DNA of 33,750 nucleotides from assembly GCA_024276575.1 (NCBI GenBank), contig JAJRWY010000006.1, positions 1 to 33,750 on the forward strand, read 5' to 3'. Positions 7,564 to 15,360 of this stretch are shown here, one piece after another (position 1 is the stretch's first letter; every line of letters begins with the position of its first letter). A program made the position numbers and the translations under genes. This stretch comes from Candidatus Binatota bacterium (lineage in GTDB: Bacteria; Desulfobacterota; Binatia; UBA1149; CAITLU01). The notes beneath the pieces were generated by a model. It did no database searches and was not told the origin of the DNA. It was given only the letters and a program-made list of their open reading frames with translations.

Positions 7564-8725
7564 GTCACATACTCAATCCGACATTCATACGACGGCACAG
7601 GTACGCGTACTTCTGGTCGAGGACAGTGAACCCGATGCGGAGTTGGTGCGTGAGTATCTCAGTGAAGTCGAAGGCGAGGTTTTCGAACTCGCGCGGGTGA
7701 CCTCGATGGCCGAGGCAACGCTCGTTCTCGAGAGCCAAGTCGTAGACATCGTGTTGCTGGATCTGACCCTGCCGGATGCCGACGGACTTCAAGGCTTGCA
7801 CAGTTTGCACATGTGTAAGCCGCGCGTGCCCATAGTTCCGCTTACCGGCCTGAACGACCAGCGTCTCGCGCTCGAAGCCGTGCGGGAAGGGGCGCAGGAT
7901 TATCTACTGAAGGACGATATTGACGGCCACATACTGTCACGCGTGATTCGTTACGCGATCGAGCGGCAGGCCGCGCAGGACAAGATAGCTGCCCTCAATG
8001 CCGAGTTGGCCAAGCTCATAGAGATTCGCACCGCCCGCCTAGCCATGGTGGATAACGAACTTGCTACCTTCGCGCACTCTTTGGCTCACGATATTCGCCA
8101 ACCGTTGCGTGCCATGCAGGGATACAGCAAGCATCTCCTCGACGGTTATCTCGATTTCCTCGATGAAGAAGGACGCCATTCCTTGACGCGGATCGAGGCT
8201 GGTTCGCGGCGCTTGTGGGATCTTCTAGACGGGCTTTTAAGCCTCTCTCGTGTGACGCGTTCGGGAATGCGCGACGAGAAAGTGGATCTTAGCGAGATCG
8301 CCGCCGATCTGATCGACGAGTTCCAGGACACGGATCCCGGCAGGAAAGTTGCCACGGAAGTTGCCGAGGGCATGACCGTGTATGGCGACGCGAGGTTGCT
8401 GCGTTTGGCGCTGCAGAACCTGATCGGTAATGCTTGGAAGTATTCGGCACAAACCGAAGAAGCGGAAATCAGCGTGGGAAGATGCCGAAATTCAGGGAAA
8501 GACGCATTTTTCGTGCGTGATAACGGCATCGGCTTTGATTCCGAGCATGCCGATTCGCTGTTCGAGCCCTTCGTTCGTCTAGAGTCCGGGCCTTCTTTCG
8601 AAGGCAGTGGTATCGGCTTGGCGAGCGTGCAGAGGGTGGTGCAGCGTCATGGCGGGGAAGTGTGGGCGGAAAGCCGTCCCGGTGAGGGGGCGACTTTTTA
8701 TTTTACGATTCCCTCTCATAGTTAG
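7553..8725 (+). CDS. Response-regulator / histidine-kinase hybrid
   Basis: This 390-residue cytoplasmic signalling protein has a receiver domain at about residues 16-135, with acidic pocket E23/D24, phosphoacceptor D70 in LLDLTLPDADG, T98 and K120. A coiled linker follows, then a HisKA domain with H179 (SLAHDIRQPLRAMQGYSKHL), then a HATPase domain with the N box (LIGNAWKYS), G1 (DNGIGFD), F box (FEPFVRL) and G2 (GSGIGLASVQRVV). The REC-before-kinase order without a membrane sensor resembles relay kinases that respond to an upstream phosphodonor, and the HisKA type is like those of phytochrome-like kinases. No cognate output regulator is adjacent. The start ATG overlaps the lipoprotein stop. 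Confidence 0.9.
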   Translation: MTIKSHTQSDIHTTAQVRVLLVEDSEPDAELVREYLSEVEGEVFELARVTSMAEATLVLESQVVDIVLLDLTLPDADGLQGLHSLHMCKPRVPIVPLTGLNDQRLALEAVREGAQDYLLKDDIDGHILSRVIRYAIERQAAQDKIAALNAELAKLIEIRTARLAMVDNELATFAHSLAHDIRQPLRAMQGYSKHLLDGYLDFLDEEGRHSLTRIEAGSRRLWDLLDGLLSLSRVTRSGMRDEKVDLSEIAADLIDEFQDTDPGRKVATEVAEGMTVYGDARLLRLALQNLIGNAWKYSAQTEEAEISVGRCRNSGKDAFFVRDNGIGFDSEHADSLFEPFVRLESGPSFEGSGIGLASVQRVVQRHGGEVWAESRPGEGATFYFTIPSHS

Positions 8726-9032
8726 ACCGTCTTGGTCCGACAACAATGCATGAGCGGGAACGTGTTGGAGTGCGTCATCCGTGGCGGTGTGGAGCGTTCG
8801 TTGACCGGAGCGTATCCGACCGCAGATGAGCATTGGCGGGCATGAGCATGAGTACGGCCGCGGATGGAGTGATCTGGTACGAGAACCGGAGGCAGTTTAC
8901 GCCATTAATTATTGTCTGATCAAGGTAAAGCCCGGTGCAGTAAAGCATTCCGGCGCCAGTCCCTGCGACTCGAGCGACCGGCCGCCGCCGGGCGCTCCGG
9001 GCGGCCGGGTTTCAAAGGTATCTGATTCGTAA
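8726..9032. other. Intergenic stretch without a convincing gene
   Basis: A weak 68-codon ORF (8826-9032) lacks a recognisable product. The stretch holds the motif ATTATTGTCTGATCAAG near 8908, which recurs near 22220 with one change, and a strong GC hairpin at 8978-9008. Confidence 0.5.
8978..9008. terminator. GC-rich hairpin, terminator-like
   Basis: CCGGCCGCC (8978-8986) pairs perfectly with GGCGGCCGG (9000-9008) around a GC-rich loop. No clear U-tract follows, so it may be a weak terminator of the kinase transcript or simply a palindromic element 24 bases before the next start codon. Confidence 0.45.
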
Positions 9033-9677
9033 ATGAAGTATTTGGTGAAGCTGGCGTTTGCGATGCGCCTTGTCCTCTACATGGGCATAGCCGCCGGGGT
9101 CTTCGAGGTGATAGTGCGTTTGTGTGCGGCCGGTCATGCGGAGGGATTCGCTGTCGACGACGGCCCGCTTGAAGCAGCGCAGTTATGCGTGATCTTGTCT
9201 TCAGGCTTGTTCTTGTTCGGGTTGTCGCGCGGCAGTCGCGACCGGGCGCCCTTACTGCGTCTTCTCGGCGGCTTCGCCCTGTTTGCTGCGGGCCGGGAAC
9301 TCGACAATTTCATGCGCGTGCATGTAGGCCATCACGGCTACTATCTTTTCACCGTGCCGGCGGCTTGTTACGTGATCTACCTGCTCTGGCGCTACCGCGG
9401 TGTGATTTTCGGACAGATCGATGAGTTCATGCGTACCGGCGCTTTTACTTTCATGTTTGTAGGGGTGTTGATGGTGGGGGTTTATGCGCAGATCATCGGG
9501 CAGGAACCTCTATGGATGGGCGTCATGGGGGACAATTACCTGCGCCACGCCAAGCACATGATCGAAGAGTGCGCCGAGATGATGGGTTACCTGTTCATAG
9601 TGTTTGGCGTAATCGAAATCACCGTGCTCGAAGCCGCTTCCCGGGCCCGCCGTGCTCGACCTGGCCGGCCTTATTAA
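9033..9677 (+). CDS. Polytopic membrane protein of unknown function
   Basis: This 214-residue protein has about six hydrophobic segments: LVLYMGIAAGVFEVIVRL, AAQLCVILSSGLFLFGL, LLGGFALFAAGREL, YYLFTVPAACYVIYLLW, FTFMFVGVLMVGVYAQII and MMGYLFIVFGVIEITVL. Conserved-looking polar residues cluster in loops (AAGRELDNFMRVHVGHHG and NYLRHAKHMIEECAEMMGY), giving His and Glu residues that could bind a metal or cofactor. I do not recognise the family. Its stop codon lies inside a copy of the dispersed intergenic repeat, so the last residues (RPGRPY) may be repeat-derived. Confidence 0.75.
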   Translation: MKYLVKLAFAMRLVLYMGIAAGVFEVIVRLCAAGHAEGFAVDDGPLEAAQLCVILSSGLFLFGLSRGSRDRAPLLRLLGGFALFAAGRELDNFMRVHVGHHGYYLFTVPAACYVIYLLWRYRGVIFGQIDEFMRTGAFTFMFVGVLMVGVYAQIIGQEPLWMGVMGDNYLRHAKHMIEECAEMMGYLFIVFGVIEITVLEAASRARRARPGRPY

Positions 9678-9778
9678 CGAAACCTCATCGCAAGCGTCGC
9701 AAGCGTCCGCGAGACCGGCCGGATGGGCCCATGCGTAGCGATGAGGCCAGCAGGCGTGCAACCCTACGTTGAGTACCC
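9671..9778 (-). repeat. Dispersed 104-bp repeat, copy A (minus orientation)
   Basis: Read on the minus strand, this contains GGCCTCATCGCTACGCATGG, then GCGGACGCTTGCGACGCTTG and GATGAGGTTTCGTTAAT. These match, in order, the copies at 21501-21604 and 21611-21716. The element covers the stop codon of the membrane-protein gene. Confidence 0.8.
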
Positions 9779-10046
9779 AAAAAGTGGTGAGCCGCGAGCC
9801 AGCGAGCGACGAGCAGGCTCGGATCGCGGGGTCGCTGTTGACAAACGTTGCGGGGTTCGCGCAATGCCTGGCGCTCAGGCATTCGCTAGGTCCTTCCACG
9901 ACATACAAAATCAACTACTTAACTGCTTCCCGTGCTTGGCACTATGGTTGCTAATCTACACCTTCGGGCTTTTTTCGGACTACTTGGGACGGTGCAGCGT
10001 CGCTTCCGGGCGGTCCGGCGGAACATTAGCCAACACAGGAGATGTA
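9779..10046. other. Intergenic regulatory region upstream of the porin/kinase operon
   Basis: No gene is supported here. The frame open from 9723 that leads into the 10047 gene has no protein-like content before 10047. The region contains the sigma54 promoter at 9937 and a TTGACA at 9838-9843 with a poor -10. Confidence 0.6.
9937..9952 (+). promoter_or_regulatory. Sigma54 (RpoN) promoter
   Basis: TGGCAC, five bases, TTGCT matches the -24/-12 consensus (TGGCACG-N4-TTGCW) with the GG and GC dinucleotides spaced 12 bases apart. It is 95 bases upstream of the gene at 10047, and the same operon encodes an NtrC-type sigma54 activator (13954-15360). Transcription would begin near 9963. Upstream activator sites were not identified. 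Confidence 0.75.
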
Positions 10047-10466
10047 GTGGCCGGCAAGCTGTACCGATACATGGGGTTTTTCGTGATTGTAACGCTCTGC
10101 ACGATTCTGCTCTCGCTCTCAGGGCCGCCACGCGGCGCTTGGGGCGAGTCTGCCGTAGTGCTGTCTGTGGAACCGAGCCGCCCGGATTCCGGCTCCGGCG
10201 ATTCCGCACTTCTCGGCGATGTTGCCGACTGTGAAGGCGAGGAGAGCGATTTTGACGGAGACCGCCTCAGTGACTGCGTCGAGAGGGAAATTCTCGGCAC
10301 CGACTATCGTGACCCCGATAGCGACCATGACGGGCTGTCCGATGGCCTCGAGTTATGGCTGGGACTCGACCCCTGCGACAGCGGGCGTAAAGATGATCAC
10401 GCTACGGAGTGCGGGAAGCCTTTTCGCGAACCAGCGACTCGTTATAGTCTGACCTGCGGGGATTGA
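10047..10466 (+). CDS. Exported protein with thrombospondin type 3-like Ca-binding repeats
   Basis: The GTG start at 10047 is placed by AGGAG five bases upstream; the longer open frame above it is non-coding. The 139-residue product has a hydrophobic segment at about residues 9-26 (FFVIVTLCTILLSLSG), then a Ser/Pro-rich linker, then two Asp-rich repeats DFDGDRLSDCVEREILGTD and DSDHDGLSDGLELWLGLDP. These are DxDxDGxxD loops typical of TSP3-type calcium binding in bacterial outer-membrane and surface proteins. Four cysteines may form two disulfides. It is first behind the sigma54 promoter and just before a porin, so an envelope partner of that porin or of the sensor kinase is plausible. Confidence 0.75.
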   Translation: MAGKLYRYMGFFVIVTLCTILLSLSGPPRGAWGESAVVLSVEPSRPDSGSGDSALLGDVADCEGEESDFDGDRLSDCVEREILGTDYRDPDSDHDGLSDGLELWLGLDPCDSGRKDDHATECGKPFREPATRYSLTCGD

Positions 10467-10500
10467 GGCTGCGTCGGCCCCGGCATCGAGTCTATCGGAA

Positions 10501-11535
10501 ATGCGTAAGCTGCTTATCACTGTCCTGGCCGTGTTCGTCTTGGCAGCATCGGCCCCTCCTTGTGCTTTGTCCCAGAATCTCGACCAGCGCGGTATCTCGG
10601 CGCTGGGCGGCAATCTTTTGATCGGCGGCTATATCGCTGCGGGAATCGAACTCCTCGACGAGAGCGCAGATACGGTTCGCGGTGACAACACCCACACTAG
10701 GCAGGCAGTGCTCGACGATTTGAGCATGTTTCTCACCTACGAGATGACGGCGGACCTTTCCATGTTCGTCGAGGCCGAACTCGAAGACTCGCTGTTTCTC
10801 GACGAAGACGGTTTGGAGATCGGCAGCCAACTCTTCAGTTTGGAGCGATTTTATCTGGAATACGAGCCCAACCAGTATTTACGGCTCCGGGCCGGCAAGC
10901 TTCTTACTCCGGTAGGGATCTGGAACCAGATTCACGCGGCGCCTTTGGTGTGGACCTCCTCGCGGCCGTTGACTACCGAGTTGTTCTACGACACCGGGAC
11001 TACCGGTGTTCAGGCCGATACCCGCTGGCACAGCGGGCGGCTGGATTTCGCTCTATCCGCGTTCGGCCAAGCCACCGAGCAACTCGACGAAACCCATGGC
11101 CCCCAGCGCCAGGGCCAGGCTTTCGGTACCCGTATGCAGATTGGGGGGGAAGAGCGCTGGTACTTTGGCACTTCCTACCTTCATTTCAAGGATCGTAGCG
11201 AGGGGCGCTGGGAGACCACGGTCGGCAGTGATTTTCTTCTGATCACCGATCGCTGGGAGTTCAGCAGCGAGTTTGCGTTCAACCGTCCCGACGGTGCGGC
11301 GGCGGCGACATGGGGTGCCTATGCCCAGGCGGTGTTTAACGCGGGCCACGGTTTTCACCCGGTGCTGCGCTACGAGTACGTGGATATGGACGGGATTTCG
11401 GGAAGCCCCCTGGTCTTTGGCGTGGCCTACAGAGGTAGCGGGGGCTCGGTGTGGAAATTGGAAGGCCGGGTGGGGGCGGAGGATCTAGGAACCGGAGGCA
11501 ACGGTATATTAGCCTCCTGGGCCAAACTCTACTGA
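10501..11535 (+). CDS. Outer-membrane porin-like beta-barrel
   Basis: The product is 344 residues with a signal peptide (MRKLLITVLAVFVLAASA, cleavage near CALSQ). The mature part alternates polar and hydrophobic residues in about 14-16 likely strands, carries the RAGKLLTPVGIWNQIHA segment typical of porin-like OprO/P-related and uncharacterised barrels, and ends in an aromatic residue (ASWAKLY), as outer-membrane barrels do for BAM recognition. Substrate is unknown. The adjacent phosphate-binding-protein-like gene hints at an anion, but no basic selectivity ladder can be read from sequence alone. Confidence 0.8.
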   Translation: MRKLLITVLAVFVLAASAPPCALSQNLDQRGISALGGNLLIGGYIAAGIELLDESADTVRGDNTHTRQAVLDDLSMFLTYEMTADLSMFVEAELEDSLFLDEDGLEIGSQLFSLERFYLEYEPNQYLRLRAGKLLTPVGIWNQIHAAPLVWTSSRPLTTELFYDTGTTGVQADTRWHSGRLDFALSAFGQATEQLDETHGPQRQGQAFGTRMQIGGEERWYFGTSYLHFKDRSEGRWETTVGSDFLLITDRWEFSSEFAFNRPDGAAAATWGAYAQAVFNAGHGFHPVLRYEYVDMDGISGSPLVFGVAYRGSGGSVWKLEGRVGAEDLGTGGNGILASWAKLY

Positions 11536-11540
11536 GAACG

Positions 11541-11984
11541 ATGCTGCGTGCATGGCTGACAAGGGGGATGATTTTCGCGGTGCTGGTACTGGGTGTTCCG
11601 GCCTGGGCATTCGAGAAGCCGGATTTCGTCGTTATTGTCCACCCGAGTAATCCGGTCAGCGCGATGAGCCGTCTCGATCTCGAGAGGATCTACCGTAAGG
11701 ACATCAAGTTTTGGCCCGATGGCGAGCATGTGATTCCGATCAACGCGCCCTCGAGCAGCAAGGTCAGGGCTTCTTTCAACAAGACGGTGCTTCGTTCGAG
11801 CATCGATGCGTTGGTGACCTTCTGGAATCGAAAGTACTTCGGTGGCGAAACTCCGCCGCTGGTGTTGAGGTCGAGCGATGCGATTCTCTCCTATGTGGCG
11901 CAGAGGCCCAACGCCATCGGCTACGTTCCGGCCGGCTATTCGATAGAGGGCACTCGCGTGGTTCCCATACGTTTCGATGATTAG
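11541..11984 (+). CDS. Small periplasmic phosphate-binding-protein-like protein
   Basis: The product is 147 residues with a signal peptide ending near VPAWA. The mature part resembles a single lobe of the PstS-like substrate-binding family: VIVHPSNPVSAMSRLDLERIY, FWPDGEHVIPIN, SSKVRASFNKTVL, TFWNRKYFGG, and AIGYVPAGYS near the end. It is half the size of PstS, and no ABC permease or ATPase is present, so it is more likely a sensory or accessory ligand-binder than a transporter subunit. Its stop overlaps the start of the membrane histidine kinase by 8 bases, which suggests it feeds that kinase. ATG 11541 is the first start after the porin stop. Confidence 0.78.
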   Translation: MLRAWLTRGMIFAVLVLGVPAWAFEKPDFVVIVHPSNPVSAMSRLDLERIYRKDIKFWPDGEHVIPINAPSSSKVRASFNKTVLRSSIDALVTFWNRKYFGGETPPLVLRSSDAILSYVAQRPNAIGYVPAGYSIEGTRVVPIRFDD

Positions 11985-13887
11985 CCTGAACTCCATTCGC
12001 GGGAAGCTGCTTCTGTATGCTGCGGTCATCCTGATTCTTCCGACTCTGATCTACGGACTCCTGGTTTACCGCAGCGCACGCGACGTACTCGAACCCACCA
12101 TCCGGGAGCAACTGGCCGATGAGGCGCTGAGGGTGGAGTCGGCTTTGCGTGAGTTCCTGATCGGCCATGCTCAGCACGTCCGTGGCTGGGCCCACATAGA
12201 TATAATGAGAGAGATCGTCGTGCACGACGTCGATAAGACCATCTCTCAGTTTCTGGAGGCCGCCCGCGCCGACTACGGATATCTCGATCTGATGGTTTTC
12301 GACGGCAAGGGGCTGTGCCGTGCTTCGAGCAATCCCGCGCAGCTCGGCAAGACTTTCGTGGAGATCGCGCCGCACTCGGTTTCGAGTTCCGGCGATGAAG
12401 GCCGCATCGCTTACTCTCCCGACCACGCTGCTTTTTACATGAAATTTGTAGCGCCGGTTCCCGATCCGGACCGTGACGGTTACTACCTGGGTACACTCAT
12501 TGCGTTGCTCGACCGGTCGGCACTCGAAGATGTGGTGAACGCGGGACGCAAGCGTGGCCTAATGGAAGTGTTGCTGCTTGACGGGGAGGGCCGGATTCTA
12601 GCCGGAGAGTCCCCACCGCCCGGTAGCCAGGAACTTCCACGGCGAGCCGGTTACGGAGGGCGCTCGCGCCACATCTCCGGGGCGGCGCCCGTAGTGTATA
12701 ATCGCATGGACTCCGACGGCCGCGAGTTCATAGTGGGCGAAGTCGCGTTGCGTGAGAACAGCGCCTTGCCCAAGCTCGACTGGCATGTGCTTGCGATGAT
12801 GCCGCGCGATACCGCCTTGGCTCCGGTTGTGGGAGTCAGGAACCGAGTGTTCATATTCGGGTCCTTCGTCACTTTGATTGGTTTGGTTCTCGCATGGATC
12901 ATCTCGTCGAACATCTCGAAGCCGATCAAGGATCTTACCGAGATCACTACGCGTATAGCCGACAAGGGCGCTCTCGAGACCATCCCGGATCCGCACAGCG
13001 CTGATGAAGTCGGCCAGCTCACGCTATCGTTTCAAAAGATGGTGGATAAGCTGTCGGCTGCGCAAGAAGAACTCATTCAGTCGGCCAAGCTGGCTTTTCT
13101 CGGTGAGATGGCGGCAGGTATCGCCCATGAAATTCGCACTCCCTTGGGCATTATCAAGAACTCTGCGCAACTGATTGAACGACGCCTCGAGCCTCTCGAC
13201 GACGCGGAAGGTGCCGAGTTTGCCCGCTTCATCTACGAAGAGACCGATCGCTTGAACGGCTTCGTCACCGACGTCTTGAACTTCTCGCGCCCCGCCCCGC
13301 CGCAGAAAAGCGAAGCCGACGTTGCTGCCATCGCGACTCGCGCCTTGCATGTTCTGAAGGCCGAAGCCGCCAAAAAGGAAGTGACCCTGCACAACCGGAT
13401 TGAAGGCGAAACGCCGCTGCTGATGTGCGACAGCGGGCAGATCTACCAAGTGTTCTTGAACATCGTGATGAACGCGATACAGGCTTGCGAGCCCGGCGGT
13501 AATGTCGAGGTCAGTGCCACGCTGCTCAACGGTCCCGGCGAGCGCAGCGGGACCCGGGGCAGCAGCGGCCACGATGGCGAGGGTGGCCACGCCCGCCACA
13601 TCGCTGGGAACGAAGCGGCGGGCGGAAGTGGCGGTAACGGAGCGGCGGGTGACAGCGCACTGTCGGGCCCGGTGCTGGAGATTTCCATTTGTGACGACGG
13701 TCCGGGTATAAGCGAAGAATTGCGCGATACACTGTTCACTCCGTTTTCCAGCAAACGCGAAGGCGGCATCGGCCTGGGTTTGGCAATAGTTCAGCGTATC
13801 GTAACCGCGCACGGTGGTGAGATAGAAGCAGGCAACCGCCCCGAAGGCGGCGCACGTTTTCGCGTGCGGCTACCGCTTTCGGGATAG
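11977..13887 (+). CDS. Membrane sensor histidine kinase (NtrB/ZraS-like)
   Basis: This 636-residue sensor has TM1 at about residues 10-29, a large periplasmic region (about 30-290, Cache-like, with VFDGKGLCRASSN and FYMKFVAPVPD), TM2 at about 292-312, a HAMP linker (SNISKPIKDLTEITTRIAD), then HisKA with H384 in GEMAAGIAHEIRTPLG. The ATPase domain has an N box (NIVMNAIQA), G1 (DDGPGI), F box (LFTPFSS) and G2 (GIGLGLAIVQRIV). The gene sits directly before an NtrC-type regulator, its likely partner. Odd: a Gly/Ser/His-rich insert of about 45 residues (about 519-565) separates the N and G1 boxes. The start overlaps the SBP-like gene. Confidence 0.9.
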   Translation: MISLNSIRGKLLLYAAVILILPTLIYGLLVYRSARDVLEPTIREQLADEALRVESALREFLIGHAQHVRGWAHIDIMREIVVHDVDKTISQFLEAARADYGYLDLMVFDGKGLCRASSNPAQLGKTFVEIAPHSVSSSGDEGRIAYSPDHAAFYMKFVAPVPDPDRDGYYLGTLIALLDRSALEDVVNAGRKRGLMEVLLLDGEGRILAGESPPPGSQELPRRAGYGGRSRHISGAAPVVYNRMDSDGREFIVGEVALRENSALPKLDWHVLAMMPRDTALAPVVGVRNRVFIFGSFVTLIGLVLAWIISSNISKPIKDLTEITTRIADKGALETIPDPHSADEVGQLTLSFQKMVDKLSAAQEELIQSAKLAFLGEMAAGIAHEIRTPLGIIKNSAQLIERRLEPLDDAEGAEFARFIYEETDRLNGFVTDVLNFSRPAPPQKSEADVAAIATRALHVLKAEAAKKEVTLHNRIEGETPLLMCDSGQIYQVFLNIVMNAIQACEPGGNVEVSATLLNGPGERSGTRGSSGHDGEGGHARHIAGNEAAGGSGGNGAAGDSALSGPVLEISICDDGPGISEELRDTLFTPFSSKREGGIGLGLAIVQRIVTAHGGEIEAGNRPEGGARFRVRLPLSG

Positions 13888-13953
13888 GCTGCGCCGGACG
13901 CGGGCACGCGCAGTGGAGAGTGCACACCCAATGCGGGTCGAGGAGTATCGAGG

Positions 13954-15360
13954 ATGAACAGAGAACGAATCGTTTTGGTTGCCGACGACGAAGAGCGTAT
14001 TCGCCGCCTCGTTCAGGCCTCGCTCAGCCAGCGAGGCTATGAAGTCGTTACCGCTGCCAACGGGGCGGAGGCCATAGCGAAGCTCGATGACAGCATCGAC
14101 CTAGTTCTCACCGACATCAAGATGCCGAAAAAAGACGGCTTTGCAGTGCTTGAGAAAGTTCGGGAATCCGGCCTCGGCATACCGGTGCTGATGATGACGG
14201 CTTTCGGCACCGTCGATTCGGCGGTCAAGGCGATGAAGCAGGGCGCCTACGATTATATCGCCAAGCCTTTCGATCTCGACGAGTTGGAAATCCTGGTGGA
14301 CCGTGCGCTCGACGCCGACACGCTCAAGCGTGAGAACAGCTACTTGAAAGCCCGTGAAGCCGGCGAGAATCAGTTCGAAGACATGATCGGCTCTTCGCCC
14401 GCCATGCAGGAGCTTTTCGCGCAGATACGCAAGGTGGCCGCAACCCGGAGCGGAGTCTTGATCAGCGGCGAGACCGGCGCCGGCAAGGAGCTGGTGGCCC
14501 GGGCCATCCACAGCTTGAGCCCGCGCAAAGACAAACTGTTCGTCCCGATGAATTGCGCGGCGATCCCTTTCGAATTGCTCGAAAGCGAGCTGTTCGGACA
14601 TTCGAAGGGCGCCTTTACCGGCGCTACCGAGAACCGTGTGGGGCGTTTCGAGCTGGCGAGCGGTGGGACTCTTTTTCTCGACGAGATCGGCGACATGGAT
14701 CTGCGCTTGCAAGCGAAAATACTGCGCATACTCGAAGAAGGAGTGCTCGAAAGAATCGGCAGCAACCGCCAGATTCATATAGATACGCGGGTGATTTCGG
14801 CCACCCACCGAAATCTCGAGGAGGCCATCGAGCAAGGCAAGTTCCGCAGTGATCTGTATTACCGGCTGAACATCATCCACCTGAAACTGCCGTCCCTGCG
14901 TGAGCGCAGCGAGGATATCGGAGCCTTGGCTGCGAGTTTTTTGGAGAAGGCGGCCAAGGCTATCGGCAGGAAACCTTTGGTACTCGATACCGATGCGTTG
15001 GAATTGCTCGAATCCTATCACTGGCCGGGCAATGTCCGGGAGCTGCGCAACGTGTGCGAACGCCTTACCGCGCTTTGCGAATCCGATAAAGTCTCTTCAG
15101 ACATCATTGCCCACCTGATTGATCTGCCTCCGGCTGTTGCCGCGGAGCCTTCGGCACCGGCGGGTGGGGGCGATGACGGTGAAGAACCTCGGACTCTTGC
15201 CGAGGCGGTCAACCGCGCCGAGGTTGCGATGATTGAGAAAGCTTTGGCGCGAAGCGGCGACAACAAGGCGCAGGCGGCCAAGATGCTGGGCATCAGCGAA
15301 CGCAATCTCTGGTACAAGATCAAGAAGCACGGAGCCGGAGGAGAGTCCGGATCCGCTTGA
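13954..15360 (+). CDS. NtrC-family sigma54-dependent response regulator
   Basis: The product is 468 residues. The receiver has acids D11/D12 and phosphoacceptor D54 (LTDIKMPKKDG). The AAA+ domain has Walker A GETGAGKE, the sigma54-contacting GAFTGA loop, Walker B GGTLFLDEIGD and HWPGNVRELRN (sensor II). A C-terminal Fis-type helix-turn-helix is visible (AQAAKMLGISERNLWYKIKK). All catalytic features are intact, so it should remodel sigma54 holoenzyme when phosphorylated by the kinase encoded immediately upstream. The likely target is the -24/-12 promoter at 9937, which would make the operon autoregulated. The next gene's TTG start overlaps its stop. Confidence 0.95.
   Translation: MNRERIVLVADDEERIRRLVQASLSQRGYEVVTAANGAEAIAKLDDSIDLVLTDIKMPKKDGFAVLEKVRESGLGIPVLMMTAFGTVDSAVKAMKQGAYDYIAKPFDLDELEILVDRALDADTLKRENSYLKAREAGENQFEDMIGSSPAMQELFAQIRKVAATRSGVLISGETGAGKELVARAIHSLSPRKDKLFVPMNCAAIPFELLESELFGHSKGAFTGATENRVGRFELASGGTLFLDEIGDMDLRLQAKILRILEEGVLERIGSNRQIHIDTRVISATHRNLEEAIEQGKFRSDLYYRLNIIHLKLPSLRERSEDIGALAASFLEKAAKAIGRKPLVLDTDALELLESYHWPGNVRELRNVCERLTALCESDKVSSDIIAHLIDLPPAVAAEPSAPAGGGDDGEEPRTLAEAVNRAEVAMIEKALARSGDNKAQAAKMLGISERNLWYKIKKHGAGGESGSA

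Noticed and set aside
8826-9032. 68-codon plus-strand ORF before the membrane-protein gene
   Set aside because: It runs through a GC hairpin, has no recognisable domain and an unlikely composition at its end.
13024-13812. 262-codon minus-strand frame across the kinase gene
   Set aside because: Shadow of the histidine-kinase HisKA/ATPase region.
14101-15021. 306-codon minus-strand frame across the NtrC-type gene
   Set aside because: Antisense shadow in high-GC DNA; the plus-strand frame has every expected catalytic motif.
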